Shown: positions 9,035 to 17,230 of the stretch, piece after piece
Layout: the number at the start of each line of letters is the position of its first letter
How positions within the stretch are numbered: the first letter of the stretch is position 1
Source: an uncultured Oscillospiraceae bacterium
Lineage (GTDB): Bacteria > Bacillota > Clostridia > Oscillospirales > Acutalibacteraceae
Direction: 5' to 3'
Assembly: GCA_900541905.1 (NCBI GenBank)
Contig: UQLQ01000009.1
Coordinates: 1-64,000 of the forward strand
Length of the DNA stretch: 64,000 bases
Position numbers and translations under genes: made by a program
Notes under the pieces: model-generated
Told to the model about the DNA's origin: nothing
Databases searched by the model: none
Seen by the model: the letters and a program-made list of their open reading frames with translations, nothing else

Positions 9035-9877
9035 TTATATTGTTACTTTTTTATGTCTTGTTACATGACAGCCCACGTTTACGGCAACAGGAAGCCCTGC
9101 AATATGTGTGGCGTACTGTTCAATGGCTACAGAGAGGGCGGTCGTGATACCCCCAAACCCTTGGGGACCAATATCCAGCTGATTTACTCTTTCCAGCATT
9201 TCTTGTTCCAGCAAACGATATTCTTCTTTTGGATTGTGTTCCGATACTTCACGGCACAATGCTTTTTTGGCAAGATAAGCACACAATTCAAAATCTCCGC
9301 CGATACCAACGCCAAGCACCATAGGCGGACAAGGATTACTTCCCGCTAATTTTGCGGTTTCTACCACAAAATTGATAATATCTTCTTTTGTTGCGGAAGG
9401 GGTAAACATTTTAATTCTGCTCATATTTTCACTGCCGAATCCTTTTGGTGCAACCATCAGCTCCACTTTATCCCCCGGTACAATTCTGGTATGAATGACT
9501 GCAGGTGTATTATCATTGGTATTTTTTCTTTCCAATGGGTCACCCACCACAGATAAACGGAGCAAGCCTTCCACATAACCTTGCCTTACACCTTCGTGTA
9601 TGGCTTGTTCAAAATCTCCGCCAATGAAATGAACGTCTTGTCCTACTTCCACAAATACTACTGCCATGCCTGTATCCTGACAAATCGGGATTTGCATTTC
9701 TCTTGCAGCATCCATATTTCTGCATAAGTCATTTAAAATTGCTTTTCCCGTATCATTGGTTTCCGTTTTACACGCTTTGCAGATTGTTTCCTCCAAAGCA
9801 GCAGGAAGTATACGGTTTGTTTCAATACACAATTGCTTGACTGCATCCGTAATTTTGGATACATTCACTTCTCTCAT
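9035..9877 (-). CDS. Fumarate hydratase, class I, alpha subunit (TtdA/FumA type)
   Basis: Alpha subunit of the oxygen-sensitive [4Fe-4S] two-subunit hydratase that interconverts fumarate and malate, or tartrate and oxaloacetate. The second ATG (9877, MREVNVSK) is well spaced from GGAG. The three cluster cysteines are visible in PICQDTGMAVVF (near residue 62), GSNPCPPMVLGVGIGG (near residue 182) and VNVGCHVTRHKK at the C-terminus. The 280-residue length matches the separate alpha subunit. The beta subunit normally follows directly, but here a terminator and then hpf follow. The upstream amidohydrolase gene is 12 bases away and probably co-transcribed. Confidence 0.92.
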   Translation of the reverse strand: MREVNVSKITDAVKQLCIETNRILPAALEETICKACKTETNDTGKAILNDLCRNMDAAREMQIPICQDTGMAVVFVEVGQDVHFIGGDFEQAIHEGVRQGYVEGLLRLSVVGDPLERKNTNDNTPAVIHTRIVPGDKVELMVAPKGFGSENMSRIKMFTPSATKEDIINFVVETAKLAGSNPCPPMVLGVGIGGDFELCAYLAKKALCREVSEHNPKEEYRLLEQEMLERVNQLDIGPQGFGGITTALSVAIEQYATHIAGLPVAVNVGCHVTRHKKVTI

Positions 9878-9889
9878 AACCATTCTCCT

Positions 9890-11044
9890 TTAAACTCTGC
9901 GAATTCCGTTTACAAATACCATGGTTGGTTTTGCCGACAACAACAAAGGGTCTTGTTCAAACACAACTAAGTCGGCATCCTTGCCTTTTTCTATGGAACC
10001 TACCTGTTTTTCTATACCGCAAATGCGGGCCGGTTCAATGGTAATCGCTTTCAGAGCAGCATCATAATCAGCGCCTTCACGCACTGCCAGACCTGCCGCG
10101 AGCGTTAAATATTGCAGAGGAATCACAGGATGGTCCGTAATGATAGCCGTTTGAATTCCATGCTTCATTAAAATTCCGGGACAAGACGGCGTCAAATTTT
10201 TCAACTCCGGCTTGGAACGGTCGGACAAAAATGGACCTGATAATACCCTGACATGTTCATCTTTTAGCTCGTCCGCAATTAAATGACCCTCTGTACCATG
10301 TACGATGACATAATCCAAATCAAATTCCTTCGCTAGACGAATCGCTGTAAAAATATCATCAGCTCTATGTGCGTGAAAATGCACCTGAATTTCTTTTTTC
10401 AAAGCGGGAATTAATGCTTCACACTTTAAGTCATATTCAGGCGGTGTGGAATCTTCGTCTTCCAAAGCGCGTTTTTTGTCTTCCAAATAATGTTTTGCTT
10501 TATACAGCTGCTCACGAATCAAAGCCGCCGTTGCCATTCTGGTAACGGGTGTTTGGCTCTTATCATGATAAACACTTTTTGGATTTTCACCCAAAGCCAT
10601 TTTGATGGCAAGCGGCGCTTTGACAATCATACGGTCGATACAGTTTCCATACGTTTTGATAGCTGCCAGCTGACCGGAAATGGGATTGGCGGAGCCCGGG
10701 CCTGTTACAACGGTAGTAACGCCGCCTTCCAACGCCTCTCTAAAGCAATTTTCCATTGGGTTAATCGCATCAATTGCGCGCAGATGAGGCGTAATCGGTT
10801 CTGTATCTTCGTTGCAGTCGTCGCCCTCAAAATTCAAACCATCCTCAAAAATGCCCAGATGTGTATGTGCATCAATAAATCCGGGATAGACGTGCGCTCC
10901 CTTTAAATCAATAATATCTTCATCTTCCACATGCAAAAGAGCTCCTGTGCCTACTTGCTGAATGACTCCGTTTTGAATTACAATATATCCCTGTTCTATG
11001 GTTTCGCCTGCCATAGTGTGTATGATGCCGTGCTGTAATATCAT
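9890..11044 (-). CDS. Amidohydrolase family protein (imidazolonepropionase-like)
   Basis: Metal-dependent hydrolase of 384 residues. Residues ~1-55 and the C-terminal part form the small beta-sandwich (IIHTMAGETIEQGYIVIQNG; GSIEKGKDADLVVFEQDPL), and the TIM barrel between them carries HVYPGFIDAHTHLG (metal ligands), HFHAHRADD near residue 220, VHGTEGH near residue 249 and TDHPV near residue 311. This resembles a clostridial subgroup often annotated as imidazolonepropionase-related amidohydrolase; the real substrate cannot be read from the sequence. It is followed by the fumarate hydratase alpha subunit. Confidence 0.85.
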   Translation of the reverse strand: MILQHGIIHTMAGETIEQGYIVIQNGVIQQVGTGALLHVEDEDIIDLKGAHVYPGFIDAHTHLGIFEDGLNFEGDDCNEDTEPITPHLRAIDAINPMENCFREALEGGVTTVVTGPGSANPISGQLAAIKTYGNCIDRMIVKAPLAIKMALGENPKSVYHDKSQTPVTRMATAALIREQLYKAKHYLEDKKRALEDEDSTPPEYDLKCEALIPALKKEIQVHFHAHRADDIFTAIRLAKEFDLDYVIVHGTEGHLIADELKDEHVRVLSGPFLSDRSKPELKNLTPSCPGILMKHGIQTAIITDHPVIPLQYLTLAAGLAVREGADYDAALKAITIEPARICGIEKQVGSIEKGKDADLVVFEQDPLLLSAKPTMVFVNGIRRV

Positions 11045-11080
11045 ATTATAAATACCTTTCTCATCATTTGCCTTGGATAC

Positions 11081-11110
11081 AAAAAGTGGAGTGCGAACAC
11101 TCCACTTTTT
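11081..11110 (-). terminator. Terminator of the divIC/S1 operon
   Basis: A perfect 13-pair stem (AAAAAGTGGAGTG and its complement) with a TTCG loop on the minus strand touches the stop codon of the S1-domain gene. The arms are A/T flanked on both sides, so it could work in either direction. Confidence 0.85.
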
Positions 11111-11562
11111 TATCTGGATTGACCTGAGCCATGACGGGAAAATCCTCCGCGTTTAGACTCCAAACCTTTTTTTAAAGCAGACATTTTTTCATCACTGCTT
11201 TGTTTAAATTTATTCAGCATATCTTCAAAACTGGTCACTTCATTTTTTTTATTGGACCATTCAAAATGATCGGGACCTTTTCTGCCGGAACGTATACGCT
11301 GTGTATTTTGACCGGAAGCCGGCGCGGTTTCCATAGCCTTTTTCATGGAAAGGCTAATCTTTCCGTCTTCTCCCACACTGAGTACCTTTACTTTTACCGT
11401 TTGCCCTTCACTGACAAAGTCTGTAATTTCTTTTACAAAAGTTGGCGCTACTTCTGAAATATGTACCATACCTGTTTTACCTTCACCAAGTTCCACAAAA
11501 GCGCCAAATTTTGTAATACCTGTAATTTTTCCTTCAAGAATCGCTCCTACTTCAAGCTGCAT
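11110..11562 (-). CDS. S1 RNA-binding domain protein (YabR/CvfD-like)
   Basis: The 150-residue protein has one S1 domain at residues ~5-75 (EGKITGITKFGAFVELGEGKTGMVHISEV and KVKVLSVGEDGKISLSMKKA) and a basic, disordered C-terminal tail ending SRHGSGQSR. It sits directly after divIC, which is the B. subtilis yabR position. Relatives act as general-stress or translation-associated RNA-binding proteins; the target is unknown. Confidence 0.88.
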   Translation of the reverse strand: MQLEVGAILEGKITGITKFGAFVELGEGKTGMVHISEVAPTFVKEITDFVSEGQTVKVKVLSVGEDGKISLSMKKAMETAPASGQNTQRIRSGRKGPDHFEWSNKKNEVTSFEDMLNKFKQSSDEKMSALKKGLESKRGGFSRHGSGQSR

Positions 11563-11590
11563 ATTAGTACTGGTTTCCTCCTTAAACAGG

Positions 11591-11938
11591 TTAATTACCT
11601 GCTACATTTACAAATACTCGTTCTCCGGGTTTTACAAAGTCCAGACCCGTTCTGGCTAAGCGTTCAATATATTCACTGTTGTCATTTATATTTGCATCCA
11701 AAGATTTTTTAATCTCGTTGTTTTTCATGTTTTGTACTTGCAGCTCTTGTGTCATAGAAGCCAATTCTTCTTTTTTGCCACTGATTTGAATCTGCTGACT
11801 GATAAACACCGCAACAACATATACGGCAAAAACAGACACAGCAACTGTTAAAAAAATGTTGCGCTTTGATTTTTTGGTACGTTTCCGTTTTTTTCTTTTT
11901 GGTTTAGAATCTATTTCTGCCTCATAATTTTGTGTCAT
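11591..11938 (-). CDS. divIC: Cell-division initiator DivIC/FtsB family
   Basis: Small bitopic membrane protein of the divisome that works with FtsL and DivIB at septum formation. The 115 residues comprise a very basic cytoplasmic N-terminus (KPKRKKRKRTKKSKR), one membrane helix at residues ~28-48 (NIFLTVAVSVFAVYVVAVFI), and an external coiled coil ending in the family's YIERLARTGLDFVKPGE motif. The start overlaps the yabQ stop, suggesting coupling. The gene order yabP-yabQ-divIC-S1 matches that of B. subtilis. Confidence 0.92.
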   Translation of the reverse strand: MTQNYEAEIDSKPKRKKRKRTKKSKRNIFLTVAVSVFAVYVVAVFISQQIQISGKKEELASMTQELQVQNMKNNEIKKSLDANINDNSEYIERLARTGLDFVKPGERVFVNVAGN

Positions 11939-12479
11939 CTTCCGGGGTACCCCCTTTGAGCTCTTTACCAGAACCGATAAAAAAACTTTTAATTCGATTA
12001 TACACTATGTCTGGTGCAGGTTTCAAGGGATTTTCAATATTTCGTTCCGAATTTTTCTTTCTTTTTTTATTTTCGGCATTCTTTTGCGCAATGGCAGTTT
12101 TTTTCTTTTCATAAACCCCTTTGATTGGTTCGCTGATATGACGTTTGAACCATAATGCAATTTTCACACAAATACGATGAATCCATTTGGCAATACGCAC
12201 AGTAATTCTTCCTAAAGTAAGAAAGTAAACCGCCATACCAATCAGTTCACCGCCAATGATATAAAAGCGAATTTCACCGCTGTTCACTGCCAGCGCCAGC
12301 AAAAAAGTAACGAACGCAGCAGCGATGCCATATAAAATATCCTGTACATACATAGCAATTTTGCCTGTACGAAATAAAATACGGGTTACGCGAAAAACAT
12401 CGTAAACAACTGCCAACGCCAAACCGACCAATGCAGATATACCAAGACTCAACAGTTGCGAAGACAGAGTTACTTCCAC
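11922..12479 (-). CDS. yabQ: Spore cortex biosynthesis protein YabQ
   Basis: Membrane protein needed for spore cortex formation in Bacillus. The 185 residues start with three to four hydrophobic helices (residues ~5-95) containing the family's GLALAVVYDVFRVTRILFR and the turn before ILYGIAAAFVTFLLALAVNSGEIR. A charged C-terminal tail follows. It sits between yabP and divIC, the conserved position, and this marks the organism as a spore former. Confidence 0.92.
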   Translation of the reverse strand: MEVTLSSQLLSLGISALVGLALAVVYDVFRVTRILFRTGKIAMYVQDILYGIAAAFVTFLLALAVNSGEIRFYIIGGELIGMAVYFLTLGRITVRIAKWIHRICVKIALWFKRHISEPIKGVYEKKKTAIAQKNAENKKRKKNSERNIENPLKPAPDIVYNRIKSFFIGSGKELKGGTPEDDTKL

Positions 12480-12491
12480 AGCAGTTCACCT

Positions 12492-12779
12492 CTATTTGAA
12501 GAGTTTCGAGAAGAATCCTGTACTTGCAGATTGATTTTCAGAATATGATACGGAATTAATTTCTCCATCCAGATTCATCTCTCCTGTTTCTAAATTCAGT
12601 TTACTGATATGCAGTCCTTTGCCTTTGATTACAATTTCTCCTAAGTCTGTATATGCAATGATGGTGTCTTCGTCAAAGCTATCTACATTGGAAACACCTG
12701 TAGCAGTTAACAATTTTCTGTTTTCTAAAATTAAACTGTGAGGTGTCTTTGTACTGCTTTTTCTTTCATCTGTCATCAT
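12492..12779 (-). CDS. yabP: Sporulation protein YabP
   Basis: The 95-residue protein belongs to the YabP/YqfC family, which is linked to the forespore and cortex. The chosen ATG (12779) has GGGGG seven bases upstream; the open frame reaches back to 12818 without a ribosome-binding sequence. The conserved HSLILENRKLLTATGVSNVDSFDE and LGEIVIKGKGLHISKLNLETGE segments are present. It lies upstream of yabQ in the same operon. The exact biochemical role of the family is not known. Confidence 0.92.
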   Translation of the reverse strand: MMTDERKSSTKTPHSLILENRKLLTATGVSNVDSFDEDTIIAYTDLGEIVIKGKGLHISKLNLETGEMNLDGEINSVSYSENQSASTGFFSKLFK

Positions 12780-12888
12780 AAAAATACCCCCAACAAATTC
12801 ATACAAATAAGTATGCACTTGCCGGGGGCAATATGCGGTATTCCGCTATTATCTTGTACAACGATGATACTGCTTGTTTCTCTATCTG

Positions 12889-13137
12889 TTACTTCTCTTC
12901 TATAATGCGATACAAATCTGCCGCAGTATCTCTGTTTGCATATTCGTTTACGGCAATGACTTCTGCTTTTATCGTACGCATACCAAGCTGAAGTTCCAAT
13001 ATATCTCCGCATTTTACATCATAAGACGCACGCGCTGTTTTTCCGTTGACCAATACTCTTCCCGCATCGCAGGCTTCGTTTGCTATGGTACGGCGTTTAA
13101 TCAGGCGTGATACCTTTAAATATTTATCTAATCTCAT
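12889..13137 (-). CDS. rqcP: S4-domain RNA-binding protein RqcP (YabO/HslR)
   Basis: Ribosome quality-control factor that works with RqcH to add alanine tails to stalled chains. The second ATG (13137, MRLDKYLKVSRLIKRR) fits the GGAG spacing. The 82 residues are essentially one S4 domain: MRLDKYLKVSRLIKRRTIA, then GRVLVNGKTARASYDVKCGD. The gene is separated from hup by a terminator but stays in the usual mazG-hup-rqcP-yabP order. Confidence 0.93.
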   Translation of the reverse strand: MRLDKYLKVSRLIKRRTIANEACDAGRVLVNGKTARASYDVKCGDILELQLGMRTIKAEVIAVNEYANRDTAADLYRIIEEK

Positions 13138-13160
13138 ATCATTCTCCAACGGTATAAAAC

Positions 13161-13195
13161 AAAAAATGCAGCCTTAACGGATTTGTCAGGCTACA
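13161..13195 (-). terminator. Terminator of hup
   Basis: An eight-pair stem (arms 13167-13174 and 13188-13195) with a 13-base loop is followed on the minus strand by six T residues, directly after hup. Some read-through into rqcP is likely because no strong promoter is seen between them. Confidence 0.75.
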
Positions 13196-13216
13196 TTACA
13201 AGTTTGCTATTCTAAA

Positions 13217-13492
13217 TTATTTGTTTGTAGCATCTTTGAAAGCTTTACCAGCTTTAAATGCAGGTACTACAGAAGCTGCGATTTTGATTTCTTCGCCTGT
13301 TCTTGGGTTTTTACCAATTTTCTCTTTACGCTCTCTGGCTTCAAATGTGCCAAAACCTACAATTTGAACTTTATCTTTGCTTGCAACGGCCTCAATAATG
13401 GACTCGATTACAGCGTTTACTGCGCTGTCTGCGTCTTTTTTAGAAATTTCTGCCTTCTCTGCAACTGCAGCAACTAGTTCTGTTTTATTCAT
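13217..13492 (-). CDS. hup: HU family DNA-binding protein
   Basis: Small nucleoid protein that bends DNA without strong sequence preference. The 91 residues match HU closely: MNKTELVAAVAEKAEISKKDA, VQIVGFGTFEARERKEKIG and the DNA-intercalating arm RNPRTG near residue 61, ending GKAFKDATNK. GGGGG precedes the ATG. The position between mazG and rqcP is common in Clostridia. Confidence 0.96.
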   Translation of the reverse strand: MNKTELVAAVAEKAEISKKDADSAVNAVIESIIEAVASKDKVQIVGFGTFEARERKEKIGKNPRTGEEIKIAASVVPAFKAGKAFKDATNK

Positions 13493-13522
13493 TGTTTTTT
13501 ACCCCCGAAATTTTAATAAATC

Positions 13523-14329
13523 TCATTGTGAGAATTGTTCTGTTGTCACCTGTTGCCAAATAGAGTTTAACTCCTGAGGCGTTAGGTCTGACCAACATAA
13601 TTGTTTTTCCTGAGTATATTTCTCAACAGCAGCAAAGTAAATTATAAAGCGATTACATGCATTTGTCAAGGAATACTCCGGTTCTACTTCGCATTTTCTG
13701 GCAACATTCACTGCCGAAAACAACAAATCTCCAACTTGCTGTTCCAACAAATTATTGTTCTGCTGTTCTGACAGCGTCTGTTTTAATTCCTGCGCACGAG
13801 CAATTATTTGGTCCAAAGCTGCATTTGCGTCCGATACATCCACGCCGACTTTTGCTGCTTTTTTCTGTACCTTATAACTGCGCATAAGGGCAGGCAATGC
13901 AACAGAAACACTCTCAAGCACCTCTGTTTGCGTTGTTTGGGATTTTGTCTTTTTCTTAATTTCATCCCAATTAGACAAAACTTGGGCAGAATCTGTTACC
14001 TGAACATTTCCAAATACATGCGGATGACGCACAATCAATTTTTTTGCTACGCCGTCCACCACATCGGCAAATGTAAACGTTCCCTGTTCTGCCTCCATCT
14101 GTGCATGAAACAGCACTTGCATTAAAACATCGCCCAATTCTTCCTTGAGAAGTTCCATATTATTGGTATCGATTGCTTCAACAGCTTCATAGGTTTCCTC
14201 AATCAAATTGGCACGTACACTTTGATGTGTTTGTTCTATATCCCAAGGGCAGCCTCCGGGCGCACGCAGCAATGCAATAATATGCTCTAAGTCGCCAATG
14301 GTATAGCGTTCTTTTTGTTGAAAATCCAA
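13523..14329 (-). CDS. mazG: Nucleoside triphosphate pyrophosphohydrolase MazG
   Basis: House-cleaning NTP pyrophosphatase. The 268 residues contain two MazG domains: the first has LRAPGGCPWDIEQTHQS and the metal-binding EETYEAVEAID ... ELGDVLMQVLFHA, and the second has QQVGDLLFSAVNVARKCEVEPE. The B. subtilis YabN protein has an extra N-terminal methylase domain that is absent here. It is downstream of the SpoVB-like flippase gene, in the conserved order. Confidence 0.94.
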   Translation of the reverse strand: MDFQQKERYTIGDLEHIIALLRAPGGCPWDIEQTHQSVRANLIEETYEAVEAIDTNNMELLKEELGDVLMQVLFHAQMEAEQGTFTFADVVDGVAKKLIVRHPHVFGNVQVTDSAQVLSNWDEIKKKTKSQTTQTEVLESVSVALPALMRSYKVQKKAAKVGVDVSDANAALDQIIARAQELKQTLSEQQNNNLLEQQVGDLLFSAVNVARKCEVEPEYSLTNACNRFIIYFAAVEKYTQEKQLCWSDLTPQELNSIWQQVTTEQFSQ

Positions 14330-14373
14330 GTCTAGACTCCTTTTGCAAAAGATTGTGTTTACATTGGCTTATT

Positions 14374-16134
14374 TTACATGATAAGGTGATGTTTTTCAAG
14401 TATTTTTACAAGTTTTTGACCTTTTGGCAACATTAATACATCGTCTTTGCATAAAGCTCTTAAACATAACAGAGACGCAATATAAATGAAAACCGCGATA
14501 AACACTGCAATTCCCGTAGCAAGAGAGTCCGGCATAACCTTTGTCATAGCAAAGCAGGAAAAATATGCCGCTATGCAACAAAACATGGAAGCAATGGCCG
14601 GTTTTGTAAAAATAGAATGAAATTTCAAGTGTATTTTTGTTTCTTTGCAAAGGAAATAACAGGCTGAAATCGTAATAAATACATAACACACCAAAGTTCC
14701 TATTCCCGCTCCCAAAATATTAATTTCAGGAATACCGGTCAGCACATAGTTTAGCCCTATTTTTAATCCTAAGCCAACACACAGCAGCTTTACGGGTAAA
14801 TCTACTCGCCCGACTGCTTGCAGCATACTGAAAATAGGCGTACTTAAAGATGCAAAAATCGCTGCAACGCCCATGACTGCCAATGTACGCGAGGTAATGG
14901 GAATGGATGCTTTCGCGCCGAATACTGCCTGACTGACAGGACCTGATAATACGCTTAAACCCAAACCGGCAGGGATACTGAACAATGCAGTCATACGCAG
15001 TACGGAAGAAATGCTTTTCTGCAATTCACAGCGACTTCCGCTCATCCATGCTGATGTAACACTTGGTAAGGCACTAATGCCAAATGCTTGTGTAATTCCA
15101 GGAACCAACATAAACAATGCCAACGCTTGCGAGTAGCAGCCAAACAAAAAGTTGGAAACAGTTCCCGTTGCTATTTTAACCTCTAAATCCGGTATCATAC
15201 CTTGATACATCGTAAGAAGCGGTTCCGGATGGACTGACATAATATGATTGATTCTTGTCTGAAGAAATGTAGTATCGACCAATGCAGCAACATTTACAGC
15301 CAGCGCTCCAATTCCAATAGGAATTGCCATTTTGATTAATTTTCCCACAATGCTCTTTCTGTCAGCGCATGGAGGAGAACATTGCAATTCACTGCATGCA
15401 ATGCTGTCTCCTTTTCTTTTGTGACGAATCCAAAGATAAAAGAAACTCGCAAAGGAACCTATGGTTACACCAAATACTGCGGCTGCTGCCGTATAAGGCA
15501 GCAATGCACTTTTGGCAAACGCCTCTGAAGTAACTTGCTGTCCCCATACGGTTCCTGAGCTGTAAAACTCTCCCATACCAAGACGGAACACCAAATAAGC
15601 GGCCGATAGTCCAACCAGCAATTTAAAAATAGCTTCCATGACCTCTGAAATTGCTGTTGGATACATATTGCTCATACCTTCATAGTAACCGCGATAAACA
15701 GAGGATAAGCAACTGAACAAAATAGCAGGCGCAAGGCAAAACATGGCAGGCAATGCTCCGCCGTTTCCAATGGCTCTGACATAAAACGGTGCGGATATTA
15801 CCATAACCGCAAGCCCAAGTCCACCGGTAATTAAAAATATAGGAATGGATAATTTATGGATTCTTCGTACATCGGCATATCTTCCACAAGCCAAGTTTTC
15901 AGAAACCATTCTTGCAATGGCAATGGGAAAACCGGCAGTTGCCAAACTATGGATAGGACTGTAAAAATGATACGCTGTATTAAAATAGCCCAAACCTTCT
16001 TCTGTGATAATCCAAGTAAGCGGTATTTTAAACATAGCGCCGATTAATTTTACCAAAATCATGCTGACAGTTAAAATCAAAGCGCCGTGTAAAAAACTTT
16101 GACGTTTTCTTTTTTGATGATTACGGGGCTGCAT
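14374..16134 (-). CDS. SpoVB-type lipid flippase (MVF/MATE-like)
   Basis: Polytopic membrane protein of the MOP exporter superfamily; SpoVB and YabM relatives move lipid-linked precursors or polysaccharides across membranes. Fourteen hydrophobic segments can be counted across 586 residues. The N-terminus after a basic leader (RNHQKRKRQSFLHGA) begins LILTVSMILVKLIGAMFKIPL, and EEGLGYFNTAYHFYSPIHSLATAGFP is typical of the family. The start is uncertain: the ATG at 16134 has AGAGGA about 14 bases upstream, and a TTG at 16158 lacks a ribosome-binding sequence. The placement upstream of mazG equals that of yabM in B. subtilis, so either cortex synthesis or an envelope role is possible. Confidence 0.88.
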   Translation of the reverse strand: MQPRNHQKRKRQSFLHGALILTVSMILVKLIGAMFKIPLTWIITEEGLGYFNTAYHFYSPIHSLATAGFPIAIARMVSENLACGRYADVRRIHKLSIPIFLITGGLGLAVMVISAPFYVRAIGNGGALPAMFCLAPAILFSCLSSVYRGYYEGMSNMYPTAISEVMEAIFKLLVGLSAAYLVFRLGMGEFYSSGTVWGQQVTSEAFAKSALLPYTAAAAVFGVTIGSFASFFYLWIRHKRKGDSIACSELQCSPPCADRKSIVGKLIKMAIPIGIGALAVNVAALVDTTFLQTRINHIMSVHPEPLLTMYQGMIPDLEVKIATGTVSNFLFGCYSQALALFMLVPGITQAFGISALPSVTSAWMSGSRCELQKSISSVLRMTALFSIPAGLGLSVLSGPVSQAVFGAKASIPITSRTLAVMGVAAIFASLSTPIFSMLQAVGRVDLPVKLLCVGLGLKIGLNYVLTGIPEINILGAGIGTLVCYVFITISACYFLCKETKIHLKFHSIFTKPAIASMFCCIAAYFSCFAMTKVMPDSLATGIAVFIAVFIYIASLLCLRALCKDDVLMLPKGQKLVKILEKHHLIM

Positions 16135-16243
16135 GCAAACACATCCATTCCTCTTCAAATACTAAGAATGTTATATGATTGCATTGTCCCTCTTATGCCA
16201 AAGACAACCTATTTTCGCCATAGTCACCCTCAGAAAAGAAAAT

Positions 16244-16271
16244 AAAAAAAGAGAGGATACTCTCCTCTCTT
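16244..16271 (-). terminator. Terminator of the zinc-ribbon gene
   Basis: AGAGAGGA / TCCTCTCT with a five-base loop, then a run of T residues on the minus strand, sits just after the stop codon at 16291. Confidence 0.85.
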
Positions 16272-16290
16272 CACATGAATGGGAATCCAA

Positions 16291-16800
16291 TTATGCTTGT
16301 GGATTCTCATTTTGATTTTCTGTTTGCTCCTGAGCCGGTTGTTCTTGTTGTGCTTGCTCTTGCTGCTGTGGCTCAGCCTCGGCATGACATCCGCAGCTGC
16401 AGCCGCCTTGTGCTGCATAAGCATCATCCTGAGGTACTTCGTGCACTAATTTTTCTCCGCATTGGCTGCAGAATCCAGCGGTTTTTGGATTTGGTTCTCC
16501 ACATCTTGTGCAGAAGGTTTTGTTGCTCATTTTGGAAAGTTGTTCATTGACCTCATCCAACTCATCATATTTTTCATTGATTAGAATGATGATGTCATCA
16601 ATTTCTTCTGTAGAATCAATGCCTTGTTTGCGTGCTTCATAAACAGCTCTGCCAAGTGCCTCATAATTTCTTTTAATATCGGTGTTTAGGTCCACTGCTT
16701 GCAATTTTAGTTTAGAAGTATCAACCAATTCACCTGTTTTTTTACCAACAACATTAGCAGCTTGTTTTGCATTTGAAACAATATTTTCAAATAGTCCCAT
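16291..16800 (-). CDS. Zinc-ribbon protein with coiled coil and Gln-rich tail
   Basis: Unrecognised beyond its domains. Residues 1-90 are helical and probably coiled (MGLFENIVSNAKQAANVVGK, then a predicted coil through EKYDELDEVNEQLSKM). A zinc ribbon follows at ~95-115 (FCTRCGEPNPKTAGFCSQCG), then a second cysteine cluster (CSCGCH) and a tail very rich in Gln, Glu and Asn. Such proteins are common in Clostridia and uncharacterised. It has a good promoter and its own terminator, so it is a single-gene unit. Function cannot be inferred. Confidence 0.8.
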   Translation of the reverse strand: MGLFENIVSNAKQAANVVGKKTGELVDTSKLKLQAVDLNTDIKRNYEALGRAVYEARKQGIDSTEEIDDIIILINEKYDELDEVNEQLSKMSNKTFCTRCGEPNPKTAGFCSQCGEKLVHEVPQDDAYAAQGGCSCGCHAEAEPQQQEQAQQEQPAQEQTENQNENPQA

Positions 16801-16849
16801 AATCTTCGTCTCCTTTTATGATAAATTTTTTCATTACTCTTCTAACCAC

Positions 16850-16878
16850 ATTATAACATAGAAAAAATTCCAAAGCAA
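16850..16878 (-). promoter_or_regulatory. Promoter of the zinc-ribbon gene
   Basis: On the minus strand TTGCTT and a perfect TATAAT are 17 bases apart, about 50 bases upstream of the ATG at 16800. Confidence 0.75.
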
Positions 16879-16970
16879 TTTTTGGCAAATAAAATGTAAA
16901 ACATTCCAGACAACAATCCACATCATGAAAATCAGAGGATATTCCTTTCAGTATTTTACCACTATTATAA

Positions 16971-17200
16971 GGTTGTTATAACATAAAAGAAATTGTTACA
17001 CAATTTCTAACTAATAACCGTTAAAACATTCTTACCAACAATCAAAATTTTAATTTTGTAATTGTTGCAAGGTTGTTATAGCATTCAAAAAATTGCTGTG
17101 CAATTTTTAACCTATAAATGCTAAAACGTTCTCATAACAGCCAAAATTTTTAATATTGTTGCTGTTATGAGGTTGTTATAACATAACAAAATGATAAAGT
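16971..17200. repeat. Tandem 100-bp repeat with two conserved hairpins
   Basis: GGTTGTTATA recurs at exactly 16971, 17071 and 17171, giving two full 100-base units and a truncated third of about 30 bases. By hand count the two full units agree at 68 of 100 positions. Each can form two hairpins: a short one at unit positions 18-38 and a longer one at about 63-99. In the short hairpin two base pairs change on both sides (G-C to A-T and T-A to C-G), so pairing is kept despite divergence. The repeats fill most of the 430-base gap between hemZ and the zinc-ribbon gene, which holds no gene. Origin and strand are unknown. Confidence 0.85.
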
Positions 17201-17230
17201 ACAATTACTTCTGTCCCACAGCAATTGGAA

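Noticed and set aside
16971..17200. Tandem 100-bp repeat considered as a CRISPR array
   Set aside because: Units are only two and a third in number, diverge strongly, have no spacer/repeat alternation and there are no cas genes.
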